DNA of 64,000 nt from Pseudomonas sp. JUb42 (GCF_024807945.1 NZ_JANUFD010000005.1:62001-126000), one strand, 5' to 3'; positions 1-8,506 are shown, numbered from the stretch's first letter. Notes: a model not told the origin generated them from the letters alone. Program-made: numbers and translations.

Positions 1-492
1 CTGCATCTGCGGCATCGCTTCTTCCACAGCAGCGATGATGTTGCTGTAGGCGCCGCAGCGGCACAGGTTGCCGCTCATCAACTCCTGAATCTGCTCACGA
101 CTCTGTGCCCGCCCTTCCCGTACCAGGCCCACCGCCGAGCAAATCTGCCCCGGTGTGCAATAGCCGCACTGGAAGGCATCCTGACTGATGAACGCCTGTT
201 GCATCGGATGCAGTTGCGCGCCATTGGCCAGGCCTTCGATGGTGGTCAACTCGGCGCCATCGCACATGATCGCCAGGGTCAGGCAGGCATTGATACGCTT
301 GCCGTCGCGCAGCACCGTGCAGGCACCACACTGGCCATGATCACAGCCTTTCTTGGTGCCGATCAGGTCCAACTGATCGCGCAGCAGGTCGATCAGGGTG
401 GTCCAGGGTTGGACGTCAAGCTCTCGGGCCTGACCGTTGAGGGTCAGACGAATCGTCTGCGCCTCAACATCCTTGCGGAATGTCGCACTCAT
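1..492 (-). CDS. [2Fe-2S] subunit of a molybdenum hydroxylase (xanthine dehydrogenase/aldehyde oxidase type), 3' end cut by window edge
   Basis: Reading leftward from ATG at 492, 164 codons stay open to the window edge. The protein carries both iron-sulfur clusters of the small subunit of molybdenum hydroxylases. A plant-ferredoxin-type cluster uses C50, C55, C58 (CDHGQCGAC) and C70. A second cluster uses C109, C112 (CGYC), C144 and C146 (CRCG). These subunits pass electrons from a molybdopterin subunit to FAD or a cytochrome. The usual length is about 150-180 aa, so only a few residues are missing. A GAGG-like site precedes the ATG. The FAD and molybdopterin subunits would lie to the left, outside the window. 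The substrate cannot be told from this piece. Gene family is certain; the exact enzyme is not. Confidence 0.93.
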   Translation of the reverse strand, partial: MSATFRKDVEAQTIRLTLNGQARELDVQPWTTLIDLLRDQLDLIGTKKGCDHGQCGACTVLRDGKRINACLTLAIMCDGAELTTIEGLANGAQLHPMQQAFISQDAFQCGYCTPGQICSAVGLVREGRAQSREQIQELMSGNLCRCGAYSNIIAAVEEAMPQMQ

Positions 493-825
493 GGGGAACC
501 TCACGGTAGAGATGAATTGCGCGCAGTAGGCTGCGTCTGTCAGGTACGACCGAGGAGGTTTTGCGAACGTTCAGAGTTTTTCGATGAGGCGTCGTTATGA
601 ATGTCGAACGTGATCAGCTGATCCTCAATATCGTGTGCAGGAATGCGGATAAACGCGATGTGATTCTTTATAAGGCAGGTAACCGCCCCGGCTATACAGG
701 AGCGGCGCACCAAGTATCTGGAGGGTCATACCTGAGTGGTAATGTCAGGTTAAAACCGCACAGCGCATTTCGATACCGATACACGCGAAGGCGCTGTGCA
801 GCACTCGCTTTTGGACTACCGCCCC
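493..825. other. Gene-poor stretch between the Fe-S gene and the lectin-like gene
   Basis: No convincing gene. A 130-codon open frame on the plus strand (597-989) has no recognisable domain and runs into the end of the opposite lectin-like gene. The stretch contains the first of two direct repeats (531-593), which lies in the upstream region of the leftward Fe-S gene. No clear promoter was made out. Confidence 0.5.
531..593. repeat. Imperfect direct repeat, copy 1 (about 60 bp)
   Basis: Begins CTGCGTCTGT and ends in a block that includes TCAGAGTTTTTCGATGAGG. The second copy at 1651-1710 shares that 19-base block exactly, and most of the remainder with a 3-base net length difference. The two copies bracket the AT-rich segment with the beta-trefoil gene. 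Confidence 0.75.
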
Positions 826-1380
826 TCAAGGCGCAGAATCGGGCAGTCGATGAAATATCCAGTTCTGCTCCGTACTCTCTAAGCAATCGTTTACGTATAC
901 GCGACTCCCAGTGTCATCCTTACGCGGTGGATATGGATCAGCAAGGCACCCTGGCTGATTATCAACAAAATTTTCGCCGGGACTTGTAAGTTTGACCGTA
1001 TTGAGGCCGCCTTTCATCTCCCATCTTATAATTGGAGCAAGCTGAGGCACATTGCAAGGCAACATTACAGCAAGCGCGCCACGGCCTCTGCCCATCGCGG
1101 TTACGCAACTTTCTTTAACGGCAAGCATCAGGGAGACCACGCCTGGTTCGGTTTCACGCGTAATCAATGTCCACTTCTGATCCACTCGCCCCTCGTATTC
1201 TTGAAGTATAATATTTGAACCATCTGTTGTTGGATAGCTCCAAAATTTTCCAGGCTTGGAGACACTTTCAATCCTGTATAAACCTGCGCTCAAGTTCTGA
1301 CCGTCTTCTGCATATGTGAGCGACGCTGCCACTGTAGCGATAACAGCTATTGCCGCAGTATGGGTTAAAGTCCAATTCAT
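826..1380 (-). CDS. Secreted ricin-B-like (beta-trefoil) protein
   Basis: 184 aa from ATG at 1380, chosen because GGGAGA lies just upstream and because a clean signal peptide begins there (MNWTLTHTAAIAVIATVAAS..., likely cleaved after TYA). A longer frame reaches 1464 but would put charged residues before the signal. The mature part has two W motifs spaced like QxW repeats (DQKWTL, EQNWIF) and four Cys (in ESC, LPC, PGC and NDC contexts), as in ricin-type lectin folds and the CdtA/CdtC toxin subunits. Such folds bind sugars or lipids. The segment is visibly richer in A/T than its neighbours and is bracketed by direct repeats, so recent acquisition is likely. No catalytic partner is adjacent. 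Fold is likely; function is unknown. Confidence 0.72.
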   Translation of the reverse strand: MNWTLTHTAAIAVIATVAASLTYAEDGQNLSAGLYRIESVSKPGKFWSYPTTDGSNIILQEYEGRVDQKWTLITRETEPGVVSLMLAVKESCVTAMGRGRGALAVMLPCNVPQLAPIIRWEMKGGLNTVKLTSPGENFVDNQPGCLADPYPPRKDDTGSRVYVNDCLESTEQNWIFHRLPDSAP

Positions 1381-1755
1381 TATTAGTTCTCCCTGACTTA
1401 TGGGCGCTTTGTTCTCTTTCACGCTCCCACCTTTACTATTAGCAGAATGGCGCCACGCGCGCAAAGTTTTACTCTACAAAACAATTGACTTATTCGCTAT
1501 AAAAAACAGCCTTCTTACAAAACAAAACAACAACCTTGCGCCCGGCAAGCTAATTCCGAGCAATCAACTTAAACAAGGGAACTCTAAAATTGCGGAGTAA
1601 TTCGGCCTTGGCATAAACCAACAAAAAATTGACTCGGGAACGTTAACTGGCTGCGCCTGTGAGGTAAGACCGAGGGGGTTGTGACCGTCAGAGTTTTTCG
1701 ATGAGGTGTCCACGCAAGCTCATAAATGAGCCTGCGCGGATTGGTTGCCGGTCAG
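1381..1755. other. AT-rich intergenic stretch with direct repeat copy 2
   Basis: Upstream region of the lectin-like gene, rich in AAAAC and TTTAC tracts up to about 1640. Copy 2 of the direct repeat (1651-1710) follows, then the 3' end of the iron-permease-family gene. No coding signal was seen and no clear -10/-35 pair could be chosen. Confidence 0.5.
1651..1710. repeat. Imperfect direct repeat, copy 2
   Basis: Begins CTGCGCCTGT and carries the same 19-base block as copy 1 (TCAGAGTTTTTCGATGAGG). It sits just right of the AT-rich insert. Same orientation as copy 1, about 1.1 kb apart. Confidence 0.75.
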
Positions 1756-2178
1756 TCAACCGGCAGGACTATCGGCGGCAGCGCTCGATTCAGCCCCGTC
1801 CCGGCAGGCCAACGGTTCGTCGTCGATCTCGCCGCTATCAGCCATCGCCTGATATTTCTTGCGCAGAAGCCGCAGTTCCTTCTGGTCGAGCTTGTCCAGA
1901 TTCAACAAGGCGTTCTGCGCCTCGGTGGTCACGCGCAGCAGTTCGTTGATTTTGATATGCAGCTCATCGGTGTCGCGGTTCTGGGTGTTCTGCACGAGAA
2001 AGACCATCAGAAAGGTAATAATGGTGGTCGAGGTGTTGATCAGCAGCTGCCAGGTGTCGTTGTAGTGGAACAGCGGTCCCGTCAGGCCCCACAGGACGAT
2101 CAGGCAGATGGCAGCGATAAACGTTCTAGGGCTGCCGGCCCATCTCGATAAGGCATGTGAGAACCTGGAAAATCTCAT
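1756..2178 (-). CDS. Low-affinity iron permease family membrane protein
   Basis: 140 aa from ATG at 2178 (CGGAG upstream); the frame could open 14 codons earlier at 2220 without a good ribosome site. Two membrane segments are seen: FIAAICLIVLWGLTGPLF and a second ending in the family hallmark ITFLMVFLVQNTQNRD. A helical, charged tail follows (ELHIKINELLRVTTEAQNALLNL). This matches the Iron_permease family (PF04120), named after yeast Fet4. The bacterial members are short and their transport role has not been shown. Single gene; its downstream side is the direct repeat. Confidence 0.85.
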   Translation of the reverse strand: MRFSRFSHALSRWAGSPRTFIAAICLIVLWGLTGPLFHYNDTWQLLINTSTTIITFLMVFLVQNTQNRDTDELHIKINELLRVTTEAQNALLNLDKLDQKELRLLRKKYQAMADSGEIDDEPLACRDGAESSAAADSPAG

Positions 2179-2355
2179 GACGCGTGCTCCGTGATAAGGG
2201 GGTGTAAATTGATGGACCACGGCGCGCGCCTGAAATTTCTTGTTACATCCAATCTATTGGAAAAGTGTTTCGTCTTTCACTCGCCCGAAAAAACGCCGGA
2301 ATTTTTTCCCCGCGCAACGCTCTGTTCTTTCAGCACTGCCTGGAGGCCATGAGCA

Positions 2356-2580
2356 ATGACACAGACCACCCACTTCAAGATCGATTACCTGATCCACGGT
2401 AGCTACAAGACTTTCTACATCCATTCCGACGCGATGAATCAAGACGAAGCACTGCATTGGGCGACCATCGACGCGGGCTTGTGCCAGATTCCCAAGCCAA
2501 GGGCCGACAGGATTCCCCGGCTCAGCCAGCGTCAGGCTGAGCAGTTGGGGCTTACCGACGTCGAGTGGAAGTCGGCATGA
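2356..2580 (+). CDS. Small DUF6555-like conserved protein
   Basis: 74 aa, no signal peptide or membrane segment. GGAGG lies about 10 bases before the ATG; a nearer ATG at 2349 is in another frame and stops at once. The pattern FKIDYLIHG..KTFYI near the start and LGLTDVEW near the end fits a small protein family common in pseudomonads (DUF6555, as I recall it). Function unknown. It stands alone upstream of the c-di-GMP gene, with about 150 bp between them. Confidence 0.7.
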   Translation: MTQTTHFKIDYLIHGSYKTFYIHSDAMNQDEALHWATIDAGLCQIPKPRADRIPRLSQRQAEQLGLTDVEWKSA

Positions 2581-2727
2581 TTGATACGGCGCGTTAAACC
2601 CGCACGCGGCCGTGATAAAGGGCCGATGTATCGTCAAATTTCAGCTTAACCAGCCCCCATTTCTTTTCCCTGTGCGAAACTCCCAAGGCAGCAACCCTTG
2701 TTTTTATGCCTTGGAGCGATATTCGCC

Positions 2728-5202
2728 ATGCCGTCGCTGGAAAATTCCGACGTGATGTACCGCCTACTCATACAGAGCGTGGTGGACTATGCCATCTATA
2801 TGCTGACGCCTGATGGCATCGTAGCGAACTGGAATCCCGGCGCCCAGCGGGCCAAGGGCTACACCGCTGACGAAATCGTCGGCCAGCATTATTCGGTGTT
2901 CTACAGCGAAGAAGAGCGGCGTCAGGACCTGCCCGGCCGCAATCTGGCGTTGGCCAAACGCGAAGGTCGCTTTGAGGCGCAAGGCTGGCGGTTGCGCAAG
3001 GATGGCACGTCGTTCTGGGCACATGTGGTGATCGACGCCATTCGCGATGAGTCGGGAACACTGCTGGGCTTTGCGAAAATCACCCGGGACTGTACCGAGC
3101 AGCAAATGGCGCTGTTGGCGCAACGTGAGCAGGAGCGGCGCTTTCGGCTGCTGGTACAGGGCGTCAGCGACTACGCGATCTACATGCTTGATCCCGAAGG
3201 TCATGTGGTCAACTGGAACGCAGGCGCCGAACGGGCCAAAGGCTACAAGGCCCATGAGATCGTCGGTCAGCACTTTTCGGTGTTCTATATCCCTGAAGAT
3301 CGCGCCTCAGGGCTGCCCTGGCAGAACCTGGAAATCGCCCGCAGCCAGGGCCGCTTCCAGGCTGAAGGCTTGCGCCAGCGCAAGGACGGTTCGCACTTCT
3401 GGACCAGCGTGGTGATTGATGCCATCTACGACGAGGACGATGGCCAGCTCATCGGCTTCGCCAAGGTCACCAAGGACATCAGCGAGAAGCGCCAGCACGA
3501 GTTGCAACTGCTGGAGAGCAAGGAACTGGCCGAGCAATACAGCCGGGAAATGGCTTCCCTGTCGCGCTTTCTCGACTCAGTCATCAGCAATATTCCTGCG
3601 GCCGTGATTGCCCAGGATGTCGCCAGCGGCAAGATGATTCTGGCCAACCATCAGGCCGCCCGCCTGTTTGGTTCGGAAAAAGCCAACATGCTCGGTCATC
3701 TTTCCCAGGAGTTCGTGCCGGTCAAGGCCGTGACCTATCTTGACCTGCAAATGGCCAGGGGCCTGCGCGACGAGCATGTGCATACCACAGAAACCCTGAT
3801 CGAGACCGCCATCGGCCTGCGCACCCTGCGCAGCCGGGTCATGCGCAGCCAACATACCGGCGGCGAGTCTGACTATGTGCTGTTCGTTGCCGAAGATGTC
3901 ACCGAAGAACTGGCCGCCCATGCGCAGATCCATCACATGGCCCACCATGACGCCCTGACCGGCCTGCCCAATCGCACCCTGCTTCATGAGCGTCTGGAGC
4001 AGGCGCTGGCCTCCTCCGTCGAGTCGCAAAAGCTCACCGCCGTGCTGTGTCTGGACCTGGATAACTTCAAGAATATCAATGACGCCCTGGGCCACGCCTT
4101 TGGCGACAAACTGCTGCGGGCACTGGCTCAGCGTCTGCAACGGGAACTGCGCGACGAAGACACCCTGGCCCGCCTGGGCGGTGATGAGTTCGCCGTGATC
4201 CTGCCTGGCCTGGATGCTCTGGAAGCGGCGCAGATCACTGCACAATTGTTGATCAACGCCGTTGCTCCGGCCTTTCTCATCGAGGGCCACAGCTGCTCCG
4301 TCGGCGTGAGCGTCGGCCTGGCCATCGCGCCTTTTGACCATGACCTGCCCGAGCAACTGATGGGCTACGCCGACATGGCGCTGTACGAAGCCAAGCGCAA
4401 CGGCCGCAACCGCTGCGAGAGCTTCCGCCCGGAACTGGACGAAGCCGCGCGCAAGCGCCGCATGATGGAAACCGAACTGCGCACCGCCCTGCACCTCGGC
4501 CATCTGCAGATGTATTACCAACCCATCATTGGTGAAAACGGTAGCGACATCGTCGGTTACGAGGCGCTGATGCGCTGGGTCCATCCGAGCAAGGGCATGA
4601 TCATGCCGGCCGACTTCATCCCCATGGCCGAAGAAACCGGCCTGATCCATGAAATCGGCGTGCGCGCGCTGAACCTGGCCTGCCAGGAAGCCGCCAGTTG
4701 GGACGGCGACTATATGGTCGCGGTCAATCTGTCACCCGTGCAGTTTCGCAGTGGCAATCTTGTCGACAGCGTCGCCCTGGCCCTGGCCGATTCGGGACTG
4801 CCGTCCTATCGCCTGGAGCTGGAAATCACCGAGTCGGTGCTGCTGGAAAACAGTGACGAAAACATCGCCGCACTGCGCGCCCTGAAAGCCTTGGGCGTGG
4901 CCATTTCCCTGGATGACTTCGGCACCGGTTATTCCTCCCTGGGATACCTGCGCTCGTTCCCGTTCGACCGTATCAAGATCGACATGTCCTTCGTTCGCGA
5001 CATGGCCGACAGCCGCGAGGCCCTGGCGATCATTCGAGCGATCACCGGCATGAGCAGCAGCCTGATGATCAAGACCACCGCAGAAGGCGTGGAAAACGTC
5101 GAGCAGATGCGCCAGTTGATGGCCGAAGGCTGCTCGCACTTTCAAGGCTATTACTTCGGCCGACCGGTGCCGGCCAGCCAGCGGATTCAGGTGATCGAGT
5201 GA
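2728..5202 (+). CDS. PAS-PAS-PAS-GGDEF-EAL cyclic-di-GMP turnover protein
   Basis: 824 aa from ATG at 2728 (TTGGAG about 10 bases upstream; the TTG at 2698 is unsupported). Three PAS domains at about 10-125, 135-255 and 280-395 are followed by GGDEF (about 405-560) and EAL (about 575-820). The GGDEF signature is intact at residue 484 (ARLGGDEFAVIL). The EAL signature is at 612 (GYEALMRW), with the usual metal and base motifs VNLSPVQF, ELEITES, DDFGTGYSSL and EGVEN. Both halves could therefore be active, making and breaking c-di-GMP under PAS control. No signal peptide or membrane segment: a cytosolic sensor. PAS 1 and PAS 2 are near-copies of each other. The ligand is unknown; the second PAS-type core (NWNxGAxRAKGY) is of the PAS_9/PAS_4 kind. 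Confidence 0.96.
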   Translation: MPSLENSDVMYRLLIQSVVDYAIYMLTPDGIVANWNPGAQRAKGYTADEIVGQHYSVFYSEEERRQDLPGRNLALAKREGRFEAQGWRLRKDGTSFWAHVVIDAIRDESGTLLGFAKITRDCTEQQMALLAQREQERRFRLLVQGVSDYAIYMLDPEGHVVNWNAGAERAKGYKAHEIVGQHFSVFYIPEDRASGLPWQNLEIARSQGRFQAEGLRQRKDGSHFWTSVVIDAIYDEDDGQLIGFAKVTKDISEKRQHELQLLESKELAEQYSREMASLSRFLDSVISNIPAAVIAQDVASGKMILANHQAARLFGSEKANMLGHLSQEFVPVKAVTYLDLQMARGLRDEHVHTTETLIETAIGLRTLRSRVMRSQHTGGESDYVLFVAEDVTEELAAHAQIHHMAHHDALTGLPNRTLLHERLEQALASSVESQKLTAVLCLDLDNFKNINDALGHAFGDKLLRALAQRLQRELRDEDTLARLGGDEFAVILPGLDALEAAQITAQLLINAVAPAFLIEGHSCSVGVSVGLAIAPFDHDLPEQLMGYADMALYEAKRNGRNRCESFRPELDEAARKRRMMETELRTALHLGHLQMYYQPIIGENGSDIVGYEALMRWVHPSKGMIMPADFIPMAEETGLIHEIGVRALNLACQEAASWDGDYMVAVNLSPVQFRSGNLVDSVALALADSGLPSYRLELEITESVLLENSDENIAALRALKALGVAISLDDFGTGYSSLGYLRSFPFDRIKIDMSFVRDMADSREALAIIRAITGMSSSLMIKTTAEGVENVEQMRQLMAEGCSHFQGYYFGRPVPASQRIQVIE

Positions 5203-5375
5203 ATCGATGAGGGTATTCAACACATCAGCACAGTCCGTTTAATGACTGTAAAGTCATTCTCTCAGGACTAACGTTCCTTGCACCCACATTGAAAATTAGA
5301 GCGGCCGGGCTCTAAGCCCTGCCATAGGTAAATGGGCGACTTCCACTACTGACCAACTAGCAACAACCAGTTACA

Positions 5376-5399
5376 CTCCTGAAAAACTATAATCAGGAG
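5376..5399 (+). promoter_or_regulatory. Hairpin that would hide the ribosome-binding site of the InaA-like gene
   Basis: Perfect 7-bp arms CTCCTGA (5376-5382) and TCAGGAG (5393-5399) with a 10-base A/T-rich loop. The 3' arm contains the Shine-Dalgarno AGGAG of the gene starting at 5406. In RNA that starts upstream, the site would be paired. A TATAAT at 5388-5393 lies inside the loop and could instead be a -10 box giving an almost leaderless message, so the two readings compete. Confidence 0.5.
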
Positions 5400-5405
5400 C
5401 CTGTA

Positions 5406-6113
5406 ATGAGGGACCATTCCCCGCAATACGATTTTGCCCATTGGTGGAGCACAGAGGGCCCTTGGGTAGAAGAGCCGAATGTACGTCGTAGCGGCACTAG
5501 TGGCGTACAGCGGGTGGTGCATGAAGGCTCCATCGTCTATGTAAAACGCCAGACCGGCCATTTATATCGCAGCGCCCGACATCCCTTTGGCCGCCCCACC
5601 GTACTCAGGGAAGGTCATGCCCTGGCCAGCCTGCACTCGCTCAATGTCACTGCGCCCAACCCGGTTTTCTATGGTGCCAGGAAGGTCGACGGCGTCTGGC
5701 AAGGCCTTTTGGTGACAAAGGATCTGGGGGAGTTTCAGGATCTGGACAGCTGGTATCACGCTGGCGGTCAGGATCGCTACAGCCCCGAAGAAAACATGCG
5801 CCTGTTCGAACAGTTGGCCTTTCTCCTGTCACGGTTGCATCTGAGTCGCTGGCAACACGGTTGCATGCGTTCCAAACATATCTTTGTAAAAGTGCAATCA
5901 ACCGATGACGGTCCGGACTTCCAGCTCGCCCTACTTGATCTTGAAAAATCCCGTAGACGCTTCAGTTCACTGAGGGCGGCACGCCACGATATTTTCCAGC
6001 TGCGTCGCCATTCACCCTGGAGCGACGCACAGTGGCAATACTTCCTCAGGCACTATGAAGCAGAACTGGGCCGCACTCTGACGACAGGCGAAAGCGCCCG
6101 CCCTATTGCGTAA
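5406..6113 (+). CDS. inaA: InaA / lipopolysaccharide-kinase-like protein
   Basis: 235 aa. The sequence follows the Kdo/WaaP kinase-like family: VYVKRQTGHLYRS early (ATP-binding Lys), LLVTKDLGEFQDLDSW in the middle, then HGCMRSKHIFV where kinases have the HxD catalytic loop, and LALLDLEKSRRR in place of DFD. The catalytic Asp is not in its usual place (HGCM), so kinase activity is uncertain. Homologues are called InaA, low-pH-inducible proteins. Probably cytosolic, acting on envelope lipid or a small molecule. Single gene; the ribosome site lies in a hairpin (see 5376-5399). Confidence 0.85.
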   Translation: MRDHSPQYDFAHWWSTEGPWVEEPNVRRSGTSGVQRVVHEGSIVYVKRQTGHLYRSARHPFGRPTVLREGHALASLHSLNVTAPNPVFYGARKVDGVWQGLLVTKDLGEFQDLDSWYHAGGQDRYSPEENMRLFEQLAFLLSRLHLSRWQHGCMRSKHIFVKVQSTDDGPDFQLALLDLEKSRRRFSSLRAARHDIFQLRRHSPWSDAQWQYFLRHYEAELGRTLTTGESARPIA

Positions 6114-6212
6114 TAGCCTTAATGAGCGCGATTGAGCCGGGGCTCATATGCAGGCGCTTAGTTCTGTTCTACAGAGTCCTGACGTTCCCCAGAATGCATT
6201 GAGTGACGACTT

Positions 6213-6956
6213 ATGGAAAAGCGTTGTGTAGCAGCGTTATTGCTTACTCTGGGTACCTGTATTACAGGCTTGGCTGCGCAGCCCGATCCCAAGGCGTTGG
6301 CGGCACTGGAACAGACCGGGCGTTATCTGCACGCACTGCCCTATTTCACCTTGAACGTCGACAGTTTTACCGACCGGATAGTGGAAACCGGCCAGGTCAT
6401 CGAAACGCCGCAGCACACCCAAGTGCTGTCGGTACGACCGGACAAGTTGCAGGTCACGGTTGGCGTGCAGCAGTTCTTCTACGACGGCAAGCGCTTTACC
6501 CTGCGCGACAGCGGTGCCGGGCACTATGCAACCATTCAGGCGCCAGCGGGCATTGACCCGTTGTTCGACCAGTTCACCGACCGCTATGGCATTGCCCTGC
6601 CCTTGGCGGATCTGTTTGCGTGGGACGCCAGCACTGCGGGCAAAGTCGGTGTCGCTGGCGCTGAAGTGATCGGCAAGGAACGCATTGGCGATCAGACCTG
6701 CATTCATTACGCCTACCGCCAGCCGGGTATCGACTGGCAACTCTGGGTCCGCGAAGGGGCCAAGCCGCTGCCATGCCGATTGGTCATCGTGCGCAACGAC
6801 ATCAACGGTTTGCCGCGGCACAGCGTGAATTTTGACTGGGATATCAACCGACAGCCTGCCAGCAGCGCCTTTACCTTCAAACCGCCTGCGGGCGCCAGTG
6901 TCGTGCCGCTGAAGAGTTTCGAGCAGGAGCAAGGCCCCAGCGCTGGAGAACAATGA
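6213..6956 (+). CDS. DUF2092 periplasmic protein
   Basis: 247 aa with a signal peptide (MEKRCVAALLLTLGTCITGLAA, cut before QPDPKA). The body is a beta-rich sheet pattern like that of LolA/LolB-type carriers: FTLNVDSFTDRIVETGQ, TPQHTQVLSVRPDKLQVTV, FFYDGKRFTL, YATIQAP, then CIHYAYRQPGIDWQLWV. This fits DUF2092, whose members often sit near membrane or transport genes. Role unknown. It is a single gene followed by a palindromic repeat. Confidence 0.8.
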   Translation: MEKRCVAALLLTLGTCITGLAAQPDPKALAALEQTGRYLHALPYFTLNVDSFTDRIVETGQVIETPQHTQVLSVRPDKLQVTVGVQQFFYDGKRFTLRDSGAGHYATIQAPAGIDPLFDQFTDRYGIALPLADLFAWDASTAGKVGVAGAEVIGKERIGDQTCIHYAYRQPGIDWQLWVREGAKPLPCRLVIVRNDINGLPRHSVNFDWDINRQPASSAFTFKPPAGASVVPLKSFEQEQGPSAGEQ

Positions 6957-6970
6957 ACCGAAATGCAATC

Positions 6971-7023
6971 CCGTAGGACCGGCTTCAGCCGGGAGCCCGC
7001 GCTCGCGGCTCAAGCTCCTACGG
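6971..7023. repeat. Palindromic intergenic element (GTAGGACCGGCTT type)
   Basis: Imperfect inverted repeat from CCGTAGGACCGGCTTCAGCC to AAGCTCCTACGG, placed between the ends of two convergent genes. Same flavour as the element at 37008-37080. It may also act as a two-way terminator. Confidence 0.7.
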
Positions 7024-7042
7024 TTGGTGTGTAGAGCCCATC

Positions 7043-7816
7043 TCAGCCGCGAAACAAAGGAATGCCCCACGGCGCACCGGTATTGCCGCCGTCGACCACT
7101 ATCTCCGCCGCCGTCATGCCCGACGACGCGCTGGATGCCAGGAACATCACTGCCTGAGCCAGCTCATCCGCTTCGGCGAAACGACCCATGGGAATACGCG
7201 GGGCAATAGCTTTTTCCGTAGCGTCGACCGTCGCCCCGGCGCGGGCACCGCGGGTCCAGATCGGCGTACGGGTGGCACCGGGGATCACGGTATTGACGCG
7301 GATACCCTTGGGCGCCAGTTCCGAGGCGAAGACCTTGGCCATGGAGGTAATCGCGCCTTTGCTCGCCGAATAGGCCGACGATCCGGCTGAGCCCAGTTCG
7401 CGCATTACCGAACCATTGAGGATCACCGAACTGCCCTCTTTGAGCAGCGGCAACACACCCTGCACGGTAAAGAACACCGACGTCAGGTTGGTGCGCAGTA
7501 TGGCTTCGAAGGCTTCAAGGGTGGTGCCGCCCAAAGGCGTTGGCCCGGAAATACCGGCGTTCGCGAACACCACATCAAGGCTGCCAAAGCGCTCCTTGAT
7601 GACGCTGACGACCTGATCGATCTCGGCCAGATTATTCACATCGGCCTTGATTGCCAGTACATCACCGCCCAGCTCCAGCACAGCGGCGTCCAGTTTCGCC
7701 TGATCGCGACCGGTGATGGCGACACGGGCGCCGTTTTCCAGAAGCAAGCGTGCGGTGGCCAGGCCAATACCGCTGTTGCCGCCGGTGATCAGGATGGTTT
7801 TGTCTTTGACAGTCAT
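7043..7816 (-). CDS. Short-chain dehydrogenase/reductase
   Basis: 257 aa from ATG at 7816, with AAGGAC six bases upstream (a frame opening at 7840 has no site). Classical SDR: cofactor loop TGGNSGIG, NAG motif (FANAGISG), catalytic Ser in ILNGSVMRE and YSASK (Tyr and Lys). The motif ITGRD after beta-2 suggests NADP(H). Substrate unknown. It is divergent from the TetR gene at 7929, the usual layout of a regulator next to its target, with a putative shared operator at 7848-7863. Confidence 0.92.
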   Translation of the reverse strand: MTVKDKTILITGGNSGIGLATARLLLENGARVAITGRDQAKLDAAVLELGGDVLAIKADVNNLAEIDQVVSVIKERFGSLDVVFANAGISGPTPLGGTTLEAFEAILRTNLTSVFFTVQGVLPLLKEGSSVILNGSVMRELGSAGSSAYSASKGAITSMAKVFASELAPKGIRVNTVIPGATRTPIWTRGARAGATVDATEKAIAPRIPMGRFAEADELAQAVMFLASSASSGMTAAEIVVDGGNTGAPWGIPLFRG

Positions 7817-7847
7817 GGTCGTGTCCTTCAACGGATGCAATGAATAG

Positions 7848-7863
7848 GATTACAACCATACTC
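7848..7863. promoter_or_regulatory. Putative TetR operator between the SDR and tetR genes
   Basis: GATTACAACCATACTC lies in the divergent intergenic space. It matches 14 of 16 bases of GATTACAACTATAATC at 16606-16621, which sits upstream of a second TetR of the same subfamily. Around it, a degenerate dyad has the same 6-base spacer. The shared motif is seen; binding is inferred. Confidence 0.55.
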
Positions 7864-7928
7864 TTATTTAATATTACGTCTATACTCCAATGACCGAACC
7901 AGACGAAAACGTCTGCCTGGAGGATTGC

Positions 7929-8501
7929 ATGTCACGGTCTCAGGCTGAAAAAGCCGCCATTCACGAAGAAATCGTCAACCTGGCCGCCGCGCGTTTGCGC
8001 GAGGTCGGTCTGAACGGCATTGGCATCGCCGATCTGATGAAAGAGGCCGGCCGCACCAGTGGCGGCTTCTACAAGCATTTCGAGTCACGGGAGAAACTGG
8101 TCGAGGAAGTACTGGCCTCGATATTCGCCAAACGCACCGAGGCGCTGAAGACCTACGTGGAGTCGGCGACGACCCGCTCCCTTGGTGAGCTGGTGGACAG
8201 CTACCTGAGCCAACGCCACAAGGACGCTCCCGGCAGCGGCTGCGCCCTTGCCGCGCTGATGAACGACGTCGCGCGCAGCAGCGAGCCGATCCGCGAGTTG
8301 TATACCGAAGAGGTACGCAATGAGTTGGCGATGCTGACACGACTGATGGATCACCCGGAGCCGCGCGCTCAGGCGTTGTTGGCCATGTGCGCGTTGGTGG
8401 GTGCCATCGGCCTGGCGCGGGCGGTGGTGGATGAGGAATTGGCGGCGGAGATTCTCGGCACCGGCAAGACCTTGCTCAAAGCCTTGGGATCTGCTGCTTA
8501 A
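7929..8501 (+). CDS. TetR-family repressor
   Basis: 190 aa from ATG at 7929, chosen for GGAGG six bases upstream (an in-frame ATG at 7890 lacks one). HTH at about 10-55 with the typical GIADLMKEAGRTSGGFYKHFESREKLV. The C-terminal half has the GCALAALMNDVARS pattern of the TetR subgroup that controls SDR or oxidoreductase genes. It probably represses the divergent SDR and itself. It ends just before a palindromic element. Confidence 0.9.
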   Translation: MSRSQAEKAAIHEEIVNLAAARLREVGLNGIGIADLMKEAGRTSGGFYKHFESREKLVEEVLASIFAKRTEALKTYVESATTRSLGELVDSYLSQRHKDAPGSGCALAALMNDVARSSEPIRELYTEEVRNELAMLTRLMDHPEPRAQALLAMCALVGAIGLARAVVDEELAAEILGTGKTLLKALGSAA

Positions 8502-8506
8502 CCACC

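Noticed and set aside
597..989. 130-codon ORF on the plus strand left of the lectin-like gene
   Set aside because: No ribosome site, no recognisable domain, and it runs into the 3' end of the lectin gene on the other strand.
5388..5393. TATAAT as a -10 promoter box for the InaA-like gene
   Set aside because: It lies inside the hairpin loop 13 bases from the ATG and has no good -35, so it is kept only as a competing reading and not listed as a promoter.
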